NCBI RefSeq assembly: GCF_000143415.4 | Contig: NW_003314388.1 | Location: forward strand, 1 to 64,000 | Length of the DNA stretch: 64,000 nucleotides | Direction: 5' to 3' | From: Selaginella moellendorffii | Lineage: Eukaryota > Streptophyta > Lycopodiopsida > Selaginellales > Selaginellaceae | Shown: piece after piece, positions 11,151 to 22,060 of the stretch | How positions within the stretch are numbered: position 1 is the stretch's first letter | Layout: the number at the start of each line of letters is the position of its first letter | Notes under the pieces: generated by a model | Database searches by the model: none | What the model saw: only the letters and a program-made list of their open reading frames with translations | Told to the model about the DNA's origin: nothing | Translations under genes and position numbers: made by a program

Positions 11151-11727
11151 GAAAATGGAGAAAGAATGGAAGAATTTGTGAACTTGAAGGGGAATTCAGA
11201 AGTCGTGGTTGCCAAATGAAGAGGTGTGGATATTCCTCTTCGCTGGAAATCTATTGCTAGTAAGAAAACAAAAGAGAAAAGGGCCCGATCTCCAAGGGCT
11301 AAGAAGAAGGATAAGTGAAAGAATGTTGTGTATTGATAAGAAAATGATAAATGGAGATGGGGATCCACAATTCAGATTCCCTCCTTTGAAAGGCTAGTGG
11401 TTCTAACTGCTAGCATATGCTAATGAATGGTATATACTTATGACTCTAATGTAACCCTAAGGTTAGAGTCAAGGTACTTAAACTTTTTCTTCTATCGCTA
11501 AACCCTAGAAACCTCGAGCAATTTAAAAAAAAAGCCCTTTAATGGATATGGTCTAAAGAATTCCAAAAAGATCTTTTCGTTTCTTAGTACCACACTCGAT
11601 GATTTCACGTGAAATGAATATACTCGCTTTTCTTTGCTTCTTTGTTTTGCGTATCCTCGTTCTTCGTCGCGGATGTTCTAAACCAAAAAAAAAAGCAAGA
11701 AAATCAAGTCAATAACATTGACGTGTT
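11151..11727. other. No gene seen
   Basis: Short frames only and several A-rich runs. Nothing recognisable on either strand. Confidence 0.4.
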
Positions 11728-11985
11728 CTCTTCCAAGAAATGTACCTCCCAAGTCGCTGCCATGAAAGCATACCGCAAAAAAACTCTAAACAAATCCCTC
11801 CACCAAAAAGCTGTCTAGGCCGCTGTGGATGAGCTGAAATCATCCAAGCCAGCTCTTCCAAGAAATGTACCTCCCACGTCGCTGCCATGAAAGCCAGTCC
11901 CCCGTACCGCAAAAGAACTCTAAACAAATCCCTCCACCAAAAAGCTGTCTAGCCCGCTGTGGATGAGCTCGAAACCATCCAAACA
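11728..11985. repeat. 125-bp tandem duplication upstream of a TEX30-like fragment
   Basis: A block starting CTCTTCCAAGAAATG at 11728 recurs at 11853. The second copy carries a small insertion (about 11896-11904) and runs into a gene fragment. Both copies end with the same GCTGTGGATGAGCT segment. Confidence 0.75.
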
Positions 11986-12232
11986 AAGCGACCGCGCCTG
12001 AATCCGGTGCCGCACGGCGCTGGGCCTCCATCCTCATCCGACTGCATGATCAGGTTTGTCTCTCCGGATCTTGCTTTAATCCTCTTTTCTTTTCTTTTTT
12101 TCTTTCTTCCGGCAAGATGGAAGAACCTGTTGGCAACGGCGACCCAACGCCGTGGATGTGATATCCCTGTGGGTCTTCTTTCTTATTCTTTTTCTTCTTT
12201 CTTGGAAGATCTTGTTAGTTTTCTAGTTAAAT
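11959..12232 (+). pseudogene. 5' fragment of a TEX30-like alpha/beta hydrolase gene
   Basis: Corresponds to exons 1-2 and the start of exon 3 of the intact minus-strand gene at 42944-43884. It encodes KRPRLNP, HGAGPPSSSD and RWKNLLATAT with the same intron positions. The Trp in DWMIR is Cys here. The end of exon 2 is deleted, so the frame is lost, and the copy stops after the intron-2 acceptor. It has no lipase elbow and cannot encode an enzyme. Confidence 0.75.
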
Positions 12233-12339
12233 GACATACTCTGTTTCCCCTAAATCATTTTCTCCATGTAAATATATGCATTTTTGCGGGCTAAAATCCA
12301 TTCAAGATCGAGAATTTGAGAGCATGTAATTAAATCGTT

Positions 12340-12745
12340 GTTATTGTAAACTTCTAGACTCGGAGACGCTCTGAGTGAGAGAACGAGTGCTGCTTGCCAT
12401 TCTTCTCTTCGCAAGCTACCTGGCCTGTGCTCAAACATCGGACGACATACGAAACTTGTACAGCTTGTCTAACGCATGTGTTTTGCTAATTGCTTACAAA
12501 AACAATTACCTTTACAAAGCAAAAGCAAAAGAAAGAGAAATAGATTTGGCATGATTGATGCCACTTTATACGACGTGCACCGTAGGGTTGCGTTGCAATC
12601 AGAGTATCTGATTTCATGTTTAAAGACAAGCAGCATGCCAAGCCACTGACTCATCTTTGCTAGCCACTTCCAAGTTGTCATTTGGATGTTGATTCATCAA
12701 CGACATTTGTTATAATTTCTGAGGGTATTCCATTTGCATGTGGCT
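12340..12745 (+). repeat. Duplicated promoter and first codons of the ROCO GTPase gene
   Basis: Near-identical to 13600-13995, which is the region upstream of the ROCO gene through its start codon. An ATG at about 12685 is followed by the same first residues (DVDSSTTF, then ISEGIP), after which similarity ends. It is a truncated gene start in direct orientation. Confidence 0.8.
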
Positions 12746-13420
12746 TGTGGTTATGGCGAATAAATGCCCAAGGCAAAAAAAAAAAGAAAGAAAGAATAAA
12801 ACCTAGATATATTGTGAATGAATAGAATATTCATTCATATACTGTTTAGTCTCGGGGCGCTCACAAATGAAAGTCCGAGACCAAAAGATATAGAAATGCC
12901 GTTTTGGATGGATGTTTTCGAATATCATGGATAAATTCATATGAATTCTTGCCAAATTTGATCTCTTTGGACTTTTTGATAGAATAGAAGCGGTCAATGT
13001 CTAATTGAATGAAGGTGATGGTACAATCATATGGTATGAGTGATTGGCAAGATCAGCAATATAATGACCCCCTACCTGCTGCTGGCACCCTGCGATGCAT
13101 CGAGATGCTCCAAGAAATTTACCACCACCCAGACAAAAGGAGCTGTAAAAAGAAGTGGTAAAAAAGGAGATATGGAACCCTCTACCTCGTTGCCATCGTG
13201 CTGGATCCATAGGCTTGGCCCAGTTTTATATCTCCTGGCGAGCGAGCTGGACGCCAGGATCGAATAAGAAACGAGGTGAAATTGGATGAAGGAAAGGGTA
13301 GAAAAGATTTAAGGGTGTCCGTAGCGCTTTCGTTGAGTTTGTGCTTAACAAATTTTTAATGCTGGCTCGTACGATCGAAGAACATTACGTGCTAATCGCC
13401 AAAAGAATGGCAGAGGCCGT
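12746..13420. other. No gene seen
   Basis: Mixed intergenic sequence between two copies of the ROCO promoter. An A-rich run at 12775-12800. No frame resembles a protein family. Confidence 0.4.
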
Positions 13421-13560
13421 GAAAGCCTTGTCTGGAAGTTATGGGGGAGCCAAAGCCGGCCCGGATAGATGATTACGAGAATTGGGAAGCATTTTCACTG
13501 AGACGCTTTTTCTATATTCCTGTGCTGTAGATTTAGCTCCTTTAGCGGGATCAACACTTC
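13421..13560 (+). pseudogene. Short fragment of ROCO exon 1
   Basis: Encodes VMGEPKPARIDDYENW, matching residues about 20-35 of the right-hand ROCO protein more closely than the neighbouring left copy (which has IDEYEHL). It then jumps to sequence matching about residues 143-155. It is an internally deleted scrap directly upstream of the full gene's promoter. Confidence 0.65.
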
Positions 13561-13944
13561 TTTTTTCGGACTAAAATCCATTCAATATCGAGAATCATGT
13601 AAGTAAATCGTTATTGTAAAATTCTAGACTCAGAGACGCTCCGAGTGAGAGAACGAGCTGCTGCTTGCCATTCTTCTCTTCGCAAGCTACCTGGCCTGTG
13701 CTCAAGCATCGGACGACATACGAAACTTGTACAGCTTGTCTAACGCATGTGCTTTGCTAATTGCTTACAAAAACAATTACCTTTACAAAGCAAAAGCAAA
13801 AGAAAGAGAAATAGATTTGGCATGATTGATGCCACTTTGTACGACGTGCACCGTAGGTCAGAGTTGGCATCTGATTTCATGTTTAAAGCCAAGCAACATC
13901 CCAAGCCACTGACTCATCTTTGCTAGCCACTTCCAAGTTGTCAT

Positions 13945-16900
13945 TTGGATGTTGATTCATCGACGACATTTGTTGTAATTTCTGAGGGTATTCCATTGGA
14001 AGTTATGGGGGAGCCAAAGCAGGCCCGGATAGATGAGTACGAGCATTTGCCAAGCATTCGCTCTGAGATGTGGAACCATTCGGTGTGGAATGTGAGGGAG
14101 CTGAAGGAACAGAGATACAGAGCAGCAAACTTCGATTCAGAAGACTTCGAAGGCTTGCGCGAGCTGCTGCTGCAGGAGGACAACACTCTGGAGCACGTAA
14201 TGCTGTCCTGCGAGGGCTACCACAAAGTAGAGGGGTTTCTAGAAGCAGCTGTGTCCAAGCTAAGCATCCTTCGCATTAGAAATTACAAATTTGGCGAGGA
14301 GGTGATTTGCAGCTTGGATGAAGCTATTGCTGATGCCAAGCACGAGAATATGCCAATCAAGCTCAAGACGCTTCTTCTAAATTCTTGTGTTGTAGATTTA
14401 GATGCTTTAGCAGGATCAACACTTCCAAAGTATTTAGAACGTCTGGAGCTTTATAATTGCCGTTGCTCGCGCAACCTGGAGAAGCTGCTGCAAGATCCAG
14501 CCTGCAAGATCTGGGAGCTGTCCCTCAATCAGAATGAATACTTGACTCCTGCCCTCTTCCAGGCTGGAACAAGTCTTCGGAAGCTTACGCTGGTCGACAT
14601 CCCAAATGATCAGGCTCTACTCAGCCAAATCTGCGGAGCAATAGAGGGCCTTGGAATTTCAAATGAGCCCAGCCGTCACGACATCTCCGTGCTGGCAGGT
14701 TGCATGAACAACAATGCCAACTCCAAGGTCTGGTTCCTGGAGTTAACACATTTAGATTTATCTTTCGCGCAGCTCGTGGGCCAGCTGCTGAAGAACCCAT
14801 ATTGCAAGCTTCGAAGTTTCTCCTTGTTACCTGGGGTAAAGGTGAGTGGTTTTTTCAACATGTTCGTCTTGATATTGACACTCATTTTCTTAAGCAGAAA
14901 GAAAGCCCCTCCTCACGTGACCTTCATCTTCTCAAGGAGTATCAAGATGCGATTCTCAGCAATTTGGAGGCCAACTACAGCAGCCGGATCCAGAGACTGC
15001 GCATTCGCGGGGAATGGGCTTCCAAACTGTTGGAGGACAGATGGTTGAGGGTGAAGTACCGGAATGCTCTATTTCAGAAGAGCCCCGTTCTTGCACAAAG
15101 CGCTCCAGTCACACCATCAACTGCCAAGCTGTTCATGTGCGGCCACACTGCCTCGGGCAAGACCACCATCTCCACCAATCTGGTCCGCCCCTATGCAGCC
15201 CTCTGGCAGTGTGTGAAACCGCCATGTCAGGATCATGCATCAACGGTGGGAATTGAGAGGAGGACTCTCAGATTGGGAGAGGGGAAGAAACTCCTGATTT
15301 ACGATCTGGGAGGCCAGGAGGTCTACCACGCTTTTCATCACTATTTCCTCAGGGGCAGCGACAAAGATCTCTTCATGGTGGTGTGCAAGGTTGGAGGTCC
15401 TGGAGGTGAGATGAAAGCTGAGCTCCAATACTGGCTTCGCTTCATAGCGGCCCACCAAACTGCAACACCAGCTAGGAAACCCACCATTTTCTTAGTACTC
15501 AACATCTTTGTTCGTGATTACCGTCTTTTCGAAGAAGCTCAAACAGCTGCGACGTCACTGTTCCTCGAGTATAAGGACAGGCTAGACTTTGTTCAGGGCC
15601 AACGTGATCATCACTATTTCGAGGTGAATGGGTTGAATGCTCGTCAGGTACAGAAGGAACTGAAGCCCAAGCTGGCAATAGCAGTGGGCGAAATGATCAA
15701 TGAAGTTCCTGTGATTCCCTGGACTTGTGATGAGGTTATCAGAAGGCGGGCTTCATCCACACCATGGTATCATATCCACACACGGGCACAAACAATTGTC
15801 CAGCAGAGGGTGGTCGACCTACATGAGATGTCCAAGGCTTGGTTCCAGGGGGAGAACGAAGTTCAGGCATTTGCTGCACAATACACATTCATCTGCCTAC
15901 ATGACATGGGAGAAGCTGTCTACTTTGGGGCAGATGACACATATCAAAACACGGATCCAAACGACAAGGAAGCTGCATTGATTGTCAACAATGCAGTTCT
16001 AGACATGCCATGGTTTCTCCACACTGTGTTAGGAATTTTCATTCCTAAGCAAGACAGAAACGATACGATGAAGTGGGGGGAACCCAAGTGGTCTGCTGCG
16101 AAAGCAGTACAAGAGCTCAAAACACTGGGGAGACTGCAGAGGGCAACATCTATTTCCTGCTCAAGCTGCTCTGTGAGATGGGGGTTCTCATTCCTGATGG
16201 CATGAGGAGCTGGGACATAAGGTGGTCAGAGCCACGAAATCGGCCAGAACACCTCATTGTGCCTGCATTATTGAGTGATGAGTTCACAGGATGGATTGAA
16301 AGCGAGCAAACATATGATTGTTGGGGTCGGAGATTGCAAGCAGACGACACTATGAAGGGCTTCGTTCTTCTCCCATCAGGTAATTATGCTTTGACTTGTT
16401 GGATTGGACTAATACTGATTGAAAGCAGGACTATTTGCGGTTATTCAAGCCAAGGTGAAGGAAATGTGTGACAGATGGGGCCATGGAAGTAAGATTGGTG
16501 CTGGTTGGGTTTCCTTCCAAGAGGATCTCATTCAAGTTCTGGTGACTATTGGTGGGGATTATAAGCATTGGACAGATCGGCAATGGGTGGATATTATGTT
16601 GATGGTGCCCAAGGAGGAAAAGAGGGGACTCAAAGGGGAGCAGTTCATGAAGGAGATACGAGATTGTGTAATAAAGGAAACTAATAGGGCCTGTCCTTTC
16701 ATCAAGCTTGAAGAACATGTTTTGAATCCAGGGAAGGTAAGACAGTTTGGAAAAGCATCAGGACAACAGGGGTCATGCAGCAAGAGCTCTCGGGCACTGC
16801 AAGAAGTTAAAAAGATGGTAGCTAGGGAGGGGTTTGATTATCATTTTACTTGGGATTTTGGTGACTCCACTAGTGCCATGGAACTCTTGATGCAAAGTGA

Positions 16901-17747
16901 AGTCAACGAGATTATTCAGCGATGTAAGGGTGTTATTGAAGAGGTTGTCACAGAATACAACCAGCACATAGTGCCAGTGTATCAAAACCAGCAGCAACAG
17001 CTTGTGCAGGTCGAGATCCCAAAGTTTGAAAGTGAAGACATGAACAAGCTTGCCAACTTTTGCTATCAATTACACAAGCATCAAGAGAAATCTATGCAGG
17101 GGATTCATTTATATATGGAGGACTTTAAGGTCTCCATAACAGATATCAAAGAATCTTTACAGAAGCTGCAAAAGGGCCTGAAGGACACAGAAAACGCATT
17201 GATCAAGAGCTGCTCATCACTGTTGGAATCCATTAAGCTGGAGTGTCCTAAACTCCCGCACCTTACAATGGAGTCAAATCTGTTGCTCAAATATTCACCA
17301 CTGATTGGGAAACGAGCAAATATTAGCTACTTATGTGAGCATCCAAGCGGCTGTCACCCAGTTGATTTGAAGAAGTACCCAGGAGTACCAATCACTATCC
17401 CAAATCAATGGTTCAAAAAGTATCGCAACGTCTTCGTCCCAGGCATCACAATGTGTTTCACCCTTGCAAAGCTCGGTAAAGTGGCATTGCCTGTGGGAGG
17501 GGAGCTGGTCGGCACCTTGATTGAGCTTGGTGCAAATGGCTTGAAGGCTACAATCGACTCCTGCTTTGAAGGCGATCTCAATAACAGGTTGCAACCAGCA
17601 TCAAAAGATGACATTATGGAGTTGTTTGAGTACGTGAAAAAGAATTCACCTCAACGATATGGCGAGGACCGAATCTTGATGATGAAGAAGTGCTTTGGAC
17701 TCGTCAAAAGTCCAAGTGGCTGGGTCTGTGAAGATCACTATTATTGA
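13945..17747 (+). CDS. ROCO GTPase (LRR-ROC-COR), left paralog with a 1-base frameshift
   Basis: Predicted exons are 13945-14841, 14898-16379 and 16429-17747, with introns of 56 and 49 bp. The protein is collinear with the intact paralog at 35966-39724: leucine-rich N-terminal third, ROC GTPase domain with P-loop GHTASGKTT and switch motif DLGGQEVYH, a COR domain (LHDMGEAVYFGAD onward) and a C-terminal domain with a coiled-coil stretch. Around 16126-16131 this copy is one base shorter than its paralog (ACACTGGGGAGAC against ACACTTGGAGAGAC), which throws the frame off inside COR. Beyond it the other frame continues unbroken. Everything else is intact (about 1,232 residues if the base is restored), so it is a very young pseudogene or a sequencing error. 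The start is the ATG shared with the paralog. Plant ROCO proteins include TORNADO1. Confidence 0.7.
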
Positions 17748-17952
17748 AGAAGAAGGGCACAGGCTTAGTAAAACTACTAAAATGCAGAAGCAGTGAAGTG
17801 AAGGAATTTTTATTCAAAGAAAGAAAACAAAAGAAAGCAGCTAAGTTCTGGGCGAAATGTTTGGAACGATATGCCTGGGTTATCCACAAGGTTATAGTTC
17901 ATATATTGTATGTCTAGAGCTCATATAATCCATCTGCTGTCCAGGGAAGTTA

Positions 17953-18160
17953 GAGATCAAACCTTAAGACCTCTCTCCACACCATCGGACACTCCAAAGT
18001 TTCCACAAAGCAACGGTGCAAGTCCTACGATTCAGCCCCTGTGCACGCATGAGCGTAGCATGTAAGTAAAAAATTCTCATTGAAAATTCTAGACTAGGGA
18101 AAGAGCTTTCTGCTTGGCCATTCTTCTCCTCCAGCCTCCTGGCCTGTGCTCCAGGATCAG
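17953..18160 (+). pseudogene. 3' fragment of a TEX30-like hydrolase gene
   Basis: Matches the coding strand of the last exons and 3' flank of the gene at 42944-43884 (the DQT codons, the KTSLHTI codons, then the region around the stop). Large internal deletions remove the catalytic His segment. Its counterpart in the right arm is at 35600-35826 on the opposite strand. Confidence 0.65.
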
Positions 18161-18395
18161 ACGGGGTGATCCAGGCCGGGAACATGTTCGTGTCGGGTCA
18201 TGTTTCCTCGGGTCGTCGTTGGGAAGGAGAGCTGTGGGGATCGCCACGTTTAACGGGCAGAATCCGGGGACTTCGAGGTTGCAAAGGCGGTCTTTGCTTC
18301 CAGGCCGGACGTGAGCGACGATGTAATTACCAAGGCGTTCCAAGTCTCGGATCCCGAGCTTGTGAGCGAGCTCAGGAAACTCATCAAGTAGACTT
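18160..18395 (+). pseudogene. Germin-like protein (cupin) C-terminal fragment
   Basis: Codes for VIQAGNMFV, then GIATFNGQNPGTS, then FASRPDVSDDVITKAF and a SELRKLIK end with a stop (TAG). This is the usual C-terminus of plant germin-like proteins (GDVFVFP, AALSSQNPG, VLAKAFQV). The frame shifts at least twice, and the upstream cupin core with the metal-binding histidines is absent. A sister fragment lies on the minus strand at 34190-34430. Confidence 0.7.
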
Positions 18396-18504
18396 GAGTC
18401 ACCTTAGATATGATTGTCTGGAAAAAAAAAACATTCACAAACAGAAGGACCTGTGTAAAAACGCTCTCAGAACTTCCTTTCCTAATATTTTACTTTTCTG
18501 TGGT

Positions 18505-18872
18505 TTAGGGCTCGTGGCTCTGGAGTGGAGCGAATGGCGCTCGCCGGTAAGCTCCTCCCGCCCGAGCAAGCCAATGGAAGGGCCTACATTGCCACGGATT
18601 CCAGGGACGTAGAGGGCGACGATGGGGAAGTACTCTCCCATTGTTTGGGACCTTGACGACGGCAGGAAATCTGTACCTGCGCCGCCCTTGTCTATATTCT
18701 CCGAGGCGGCTGCTGCTGGAAAGGATGAAACACAGCCGATTGCCAACCGATGTGCTTTCCAGCGGTGGTGGTGACAAGACAAATCCGGGAGCCGAGATGA
18801 GGAGCAGCGGTACGAGCAGGAACTTAACGAGAAAGAGCTTGTGGAACTTAGCGACAACGAGGTATGGAGCTT
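18505..18872 (+). pseudogene. 5' fragment of the CDKG kinase gene
   Basis: Matches the 5' end of the gene at 44171-46020: the TTTAGGGCTCGTGGC leader, the [14 protein letters not shown] codons, the [13 protein letters not shown] codons and the [10 protein letters not shown] codons. Small deletions break the frame and no kinase domain is present. It runs directly into the reversed APE2 pseudogene at about 18863-18872. Confidence 0.75.
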
Positions 18873-20344
18873 ACCGATACTTTGCTGACGACTGCGAAGC
18901 TCAGGCATAAATCGAGTGGAGCTTCATGTGGTGGAATGGAAGGTAAATGCTTAAGCTGCAGAATAACAGGAGCATGATCTGAACCATCCAGTTTTAAGCT
19001 TCTCCCACCACTCCATCTCCCATAGAGAAACATCAACACTGGCAACAACTAGTCTGTCTTTTTGGCGCACCTCGGAACGCTTAAAACTTGAGAAGAATGT
19101 CACACATATCTGTTCCACACTTTGCAAATCCGTCACAGGTACTATTGTCATGCGATCCATCAGTAGCCCGACAATGTCCAGTGCAGGGACCGGCAATAAG
19201 AACATGATCAATGCGACTGCCGTAGTTAAACATGCCTGAGACCAGTAAGCCTCTGCTCTGGACAAGATACTAATAAGCACGTATGATTTGCCCAGACAAA
19301 AACCGTGAACAGTTACCTTTCAGGATGAAACACGCGAAACGCGTCTGAAAACGCACCACCCTCACTCACCAGCAATGATGTAAGCCATTGACGGCTCATG
19401 TTAAAATGAACATGCTAGAAAGTACTAGAAATCAGTGAGTGATTTACGGATTGGTATCAAATTTTGGGCCAACATGAATCAATAGGATATGAAGAAATGT
19501 TCAAGTCCCCCACGATAATAATCCTCCTGCCTTGTTTTATGACGCTTTCCAGCCTACACTGCGAAGGAAGAAAAAGTTTGACAACAAACAGCAACGCATC
19601 TGTCAATACCTGTAACACTTTCAGCTTAAAGTCCTGCCGTTCAGCATCTCCACAGCCAACATTAGGACCATAGATATTGAAGAGTACTAGGTAGAAAGAA
19701 TCCATCAACAAACAGAAGAGAACAATCAGTGCGAATGAAAGCGAGGAAGCTCCATACCAAAATGCCCGTGATCCGTGACGATGCATCGGCCTTCGTTGTC
19801 CAAATCGAGAAGTTCCTGCCTCGTAAATCCTTCCACGGTTAGAACTGGATCGTAGCTTCCAAGCCAGAACTCTTTGTCACCTTCACCAGCTCTGGCACTA
19901 GTCAAGGGACCCGTAAAGCCTTCCTCGGCAGCCACAGGCAACGCTACATTGTTGCCACACTCCACCTTGCAAAACGTAGCCACACCTGACCAGCAATGCG
20001 CTTTATTCCGATTCCAAGGATGAAGAAAAGTTCTAAATCGCAAAGTCTCTACCCAGTCCAACAATGCAAAACAATACCCGAGGCAGCCTTTCTTCACGGT
20101 GCGCGTGCAAGAGAAGAAGGATTCGGATATTGCTGTGGCAATATCCGCGGTGAGCTCCTGCCTGCGGATCTTAGTCTCCTAGCTCGAGAGCAAAGAACAA
20201 ATCAGCAACAACAATCCAAAATCCAATCCAAATCACCTGGAGGCAGATGATGTTTGCGTCGAGCGAGTCCAAGAAGGCGCGCAGCGATCTCGCTGGAGAC
20301 AATCGCGCTCTCAGTCCATTCACATTGTAGCTCACGATCCTCAT
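18863..20344 (-). pseudogene. APE2 (AP endonuclease 2) pseudogene, left arm
   Basis: Exons 1-8 of the intact gene at 31863-34095 are recognisable in order on the minus strand, from [13 protein letters not shown] at 20344 to the exon-8 donor near 18863. The region encoding the GRF zinc finger is missing. Lesions include a 5-base deletion after IDSC (about 19470) that gives an immediate stop, an acceptor AG changed to AT before exon 6, and a deletion of about 13 bases in exon 7. Confidence 0.8.
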
Positions 20345-20473
20345 TTCCCCGCCCAGCAACGGAGGAGCTCAAACGAAATAGGGCAAAAGCAATCTTATAG
20401 TCTATCAAAGAGTTATACTCCAATCTATAGTAGTTAACAAGGAATAGAATACAATGTATTTGTCAAGTAGCTT

Positions 20474-21300
20474 ACACTGGCACTGGCGAGGAGCTCGACT
20501 GCTTGGACATGAGATACGCTGTGAGAAGTGGCTCCAACTTCCCGTCCATGATTCCACTGATATCCGACGTCTCCACGTTTGTTCTCAAATCCATGACGAG
20601 CTTGTAAGGATGGAAGACGTAGTTTCTTATTTGCTGCCCCCACTCCGCCTTGACGACGTCCCCTCGAATCTCTTTGATCTCGGCAGCCCTTTGGTCCTCG
20701 AGAATCACCAGGAGCTTGGATTTGAGCAGCACGATTGCTTTTATCTTGTTCTGGAGTTGGCTTCTTTTCTCTAGAAACATGAAGAATGTTTTAGAGCACT
20801 GCGCTGTTACATCGTTTCATGTACCTGAGCAGCGAAGAGCAATCCCGGTTGGAATGTGCGTGACACGAACAGCAGTCTCGACCATGTTTACGTTCTGCCC
20901 GCCTTTGCCTCCAGATCTACACAAGGTCGCCTTCGGGTCTCCACCTCGATCTCGCTCTCTGCATTATTGGAAAATGGATCTTGACACGCCGGGGATTGAA
21001 CCCAGGACCACCACTGAGCTACCTGCCCTGGTTGTGTGCTGTTCAGCTTAGTTCTAACATGCATCACTTCTACTCCTGCAAAGCTCGTCTGTGAAGAGAA
21101 GCAAACGTTGAGACAAGAGTTTTGATAAAACGACCGTTTGGCTCACCTGTCGGAGACCTTTAGAGTTGAAAGGCAATTGTCTCACCAGCCTGTGCGTGCC
21201 TTTCTCTCCGGAGATATAACCATACGCATATCTCCCGTCGATCTCGAGTGTGGCCGATTTGATCCCAGCTTCCTCGCCAGGAGAACTCTCCCCCACATGT
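20474..21300 (-). pseudogene. Release factor (PrfB-type) pseudogene, left arm copy 1
   Basis: Carries exon 6 (intact, encoding [10 protein letters not shown] to SSSPVPV), exon 5 interrupted by a roughly 100-bp insertion at 20961-21060, and only the second half of exon 4. Exons 1-3 are absent. The SPF recognition tripeptide of the working gene reads LPF here. Confidence 0.8.
20961..21060 (-). mobile_element. tRNA-derived SINE-like insertion with adjacent A and B boxes
   Basis: Relative to the intact release-factor gene this is about 100 bp of extra DNA replacing about 10 bases of exon 5. On the minus strand it contains TAGCTCAGTGGT (tRNA A box) followed within a few bases by GGTTCAATCCC (B box). 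A true tRNA would have the anticodon arm between these, so the internal part is deleted. GCAT at both edges may be a target duplication. Confidence 0.55.
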
Positions 21301-21324
21301 ATTAACCATGGAACTATCTCAAGC

Positions 21325-22060
21325 AACTTACACCAGCACTCGATTGCTTGGACATGAGATATGCTGTGAGAAGTGGCTCCAAATTCCCACCCATGATGAC
21401 ACTGATGTCCGACGTTTCCGTGTTTGTTCTCAAATCCTGTAAGGATGGAAGACGTAGTTTCTTATTTGCTGCCCCCACTCCGCCTTGACAACGTCTCCTT
21501 GGCTTCTCTCGAACTCGAAGAAAGTTTTAGAGCGCTAGATCTCTAGAAACATTGTTTCATGTAACTTAGAAGCGAAGAGCAATCTGTTGGAATGTGCGTG
21601 ACACGAACAGCAGTCTCGACCTTGTTTACGTTCTGCCCGCGTTTGCCTCCAGATAATCTCAAGGTCTTTTTCGGGTATCTCCGCCTCGATCTCGCTCTCT
21701 TCCAGCATCATTTCTACTCCTGTAAAGCTCGTCTGTGAAGAGAAGCAACCGTTGAGACAGGAGTTTCGATGAAACTAAAGATTGTGTCGTAGACCTTTAG
21801 AGTTGAAGGCGATTGTCTCACGATGAGCCTGTAGATGCGTTGTTTTACATACATTTCAGCACAGGATTGAGCTGAGATGCTTCTAAGGATGTACAAGCGA
21901 TGGGTTACCAGTCAGGCCTTAAGTGGACTGTGGTGGAGAGTTCTCTAGGTGAGGAAGCTGGGATTAAATGGGCCACACTCGGTATGATTATATCTCTGGA
22001 GAGGCATCTCAAACCTTGGAAATAGATATCAGCAGACACTGTTCGGTTCAGTCAGCGCCT
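21325..22060 (-). pseudogene. Release factor pseudogene, left copy 2, with internal inversion
   Basis: Pieces of exons 6, 5 and late exon 4 lie on the minus strand (21325-21840). The first half of exon 4, starting with the acceptor CAGCACAG and DWAEMLL-type codons, then follows on the plus strand (about 21850-22010). The pieces are heavily deleted. The same internal inversion occurs in the pseudogene at 39985-40980. Confidence 0.7.

Larger units (their letters stand above)
13600..21300. repeat. Left arm of a large imperfect inverted duplication
   Basis: Reading left to right: ROCO gene (+), TEX30 3' fragment (+), germin fragment (+), APE2 pseudogene (-), release-factor pseudogene (-). The reverse complement of about 39950-30975 gives the same members in the same order. 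Local differences are a CDKG fragment present only here (18.5-18.87 kb) and a small acidic-protein gene present only in the right arm. Boundaries are approximate. Confidence 0.8.

Noticed and set aside
15727-15981. Short alternative frames within the ROCO gene
   Set aside because: Shadows of the ROC-COR coding frame.
20985-21025. Functional tRNA gene
   Set aside because: A and B boxes are present but there is no anticodon arm and no acceptor stem pairing, so it is at most a tRNA-derived repeat.
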